Below are positions 5,370 to 5,678 of a DNA stretch of 5,678 nucleotides, in pieces; within the stretch, counting starts at the first letter, position 1, and every line of letters starts with the position of its first letter. The stretch spans positions 3,997 through 9,674 of the forward strand of contig DOXE01000073.1 of NCBI GenBank assembly GCA_003519205.1, in the 5' to 3' direction. A program made the translations under genes and the position numbers. The notes under the pieces are model-generated. The model saw only the letters and a program-made list of their open reading frames with translations. It was not told where the DNA came from and ran no database searches. This DNA comes from Chloroflexota bacterium. Lineage in GTDB: Bacteria; Chloroflexota; Anaerolineae; Promineifilales; Promineifilaceae.

Positions 5370-5678
5370 TTATTGGGTTAGAACGATGGCTGCCAGGGAA
5401 AAATAAATGAATAACCCGGTGGCATCCACAATAGTGGTGATCATCGGCGCGCTCACGACCGCGGGATCGATTTTCAATCTCTGGGCAATTAAGGGTACCA
5501 ATGTCGCTACAGTATTAGCCCAAATAACGACCAATGGTAAGGTCAAAGCTAGCACCAGAGCCACCCCTAGCTCCGCATCGAATAATTGAGCGCGAATGAA
5601 ACCGGCTGCACCTAAGACGAGGCCTAAAATCAATCCAACTGAGGCTTCCCTGGACCAGGCTCGTCCGATGTCCATCAG
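5370..5678 (-). CDS. mgtE: Magnesium transporter MgtE (C-terminal part, cut by window edge)
   Basis: These are the last 102 codons or so of an MgtE-type Mg2+ channel/transporter of the inner membrane. The reading frame is open to the window edge, and the ATG at 5675 is an internal methionine, since the sequence (LMDIGRAWSREASVGL) starts in the middle of the membrane domain. Three hydrophobic segments are visible (about 13-29, 36-62 and 77-98, counted from that Met). The signature DPAVVSAPMITTIVDATGL, including the conserved aspartate of the ion pathway, and the final YFSLA helix are typical of the MgtE C-terminus. The cytoplasmic N and CBS domains that sense magnesium would lie beyond the window. 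The gene ends 16 bp before the sirtuin gene, in the same direction. Confidence 0.93.
   Translation of the reverse strand: MMDIGRAWSREASVGLILGLVLGAAGFIRAQLFDAELGVALVLALTLPLVVIWANTVATLVPLIAQRLKIDPAVVSAPMITTIVDATGLFIYFSLAAIVLTQ

Noticed and set aside
5407..5589. Plus-strand open frame inside mgtE
   Set aside because: It is antisense to the MgtE membrane domain signature.

Overview
All genes supported in this window lie on the minus strand, so they read from the right edge to the left. The base composition is moderate. The gene set is a LPxTG-like surface protein with its own sortase, an MgtE transporter, a class III sirtuin, a DtxR/MntR-type metalloregulator with a FeoA domain, a double GNAT protein and a lone receiver protein. 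It suggests a free-living bacterium with a single-membrane or atypical envelope. My best guess is Chloroflexota (Anaerolineae-like), but this is an inference from gene style and was not tested by any search.

Layout in order of transcription. (1) 5678-3117 is a tight cluster: the C-terminal end of an MgtE magnesium transporter (partial), a CobB-like sirtuin 16 bp later, a membrane-anchored sortase 45 bp later, and 32 bp after that a small secreted protein with an SdrD_B/Cna_B-like domain, a Thr/Pro/Ser linker and an LPESG-TM-Arg sorting signal. The last two look like a dedicated sortase-substrate pair. (2) 3116-2874 is an intergenic region. It holds a 115-bp palindromic repeat just past the surface-protein stop, then a sigma70-type promoter with a perfect 18-bp palindromic operator over its -10/+1 region. 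(3) 2873-2142 encodes the DtxR/MntR-family regulator that this operator most likely autoregulates. (4) 2141-1903 is a 239-bp gap with no convincing gene. (5) 1902-588 holds a lone receiver (CheY-like) gene and an overlapping tandem GNAT acetyltransferase gene. (6) 587-394 holds a second, shorter copy of the same palindromic repeat, inverted relative to the first and ending next to the GNAT stop codon. It is followed by a weak promoter for (7) the N-terminal 131 codons of a PLP-dependent threonine dehydratase/serine racemase family enzyme, which runs off the left edge.

The most interesting non-coding signal is the pair of intergenic repeats (495-586 and 2986-3100). They share a 42-bp core with two adjacent hairpins, one compensatory stem change, differences that otherwise avoid the stems, and matching terminal inverted repeats. 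The best regulatory signal is the palindromic operator/promoter of the metalloregulator, whose ligand residues look more MntR-like than DtxR-like.
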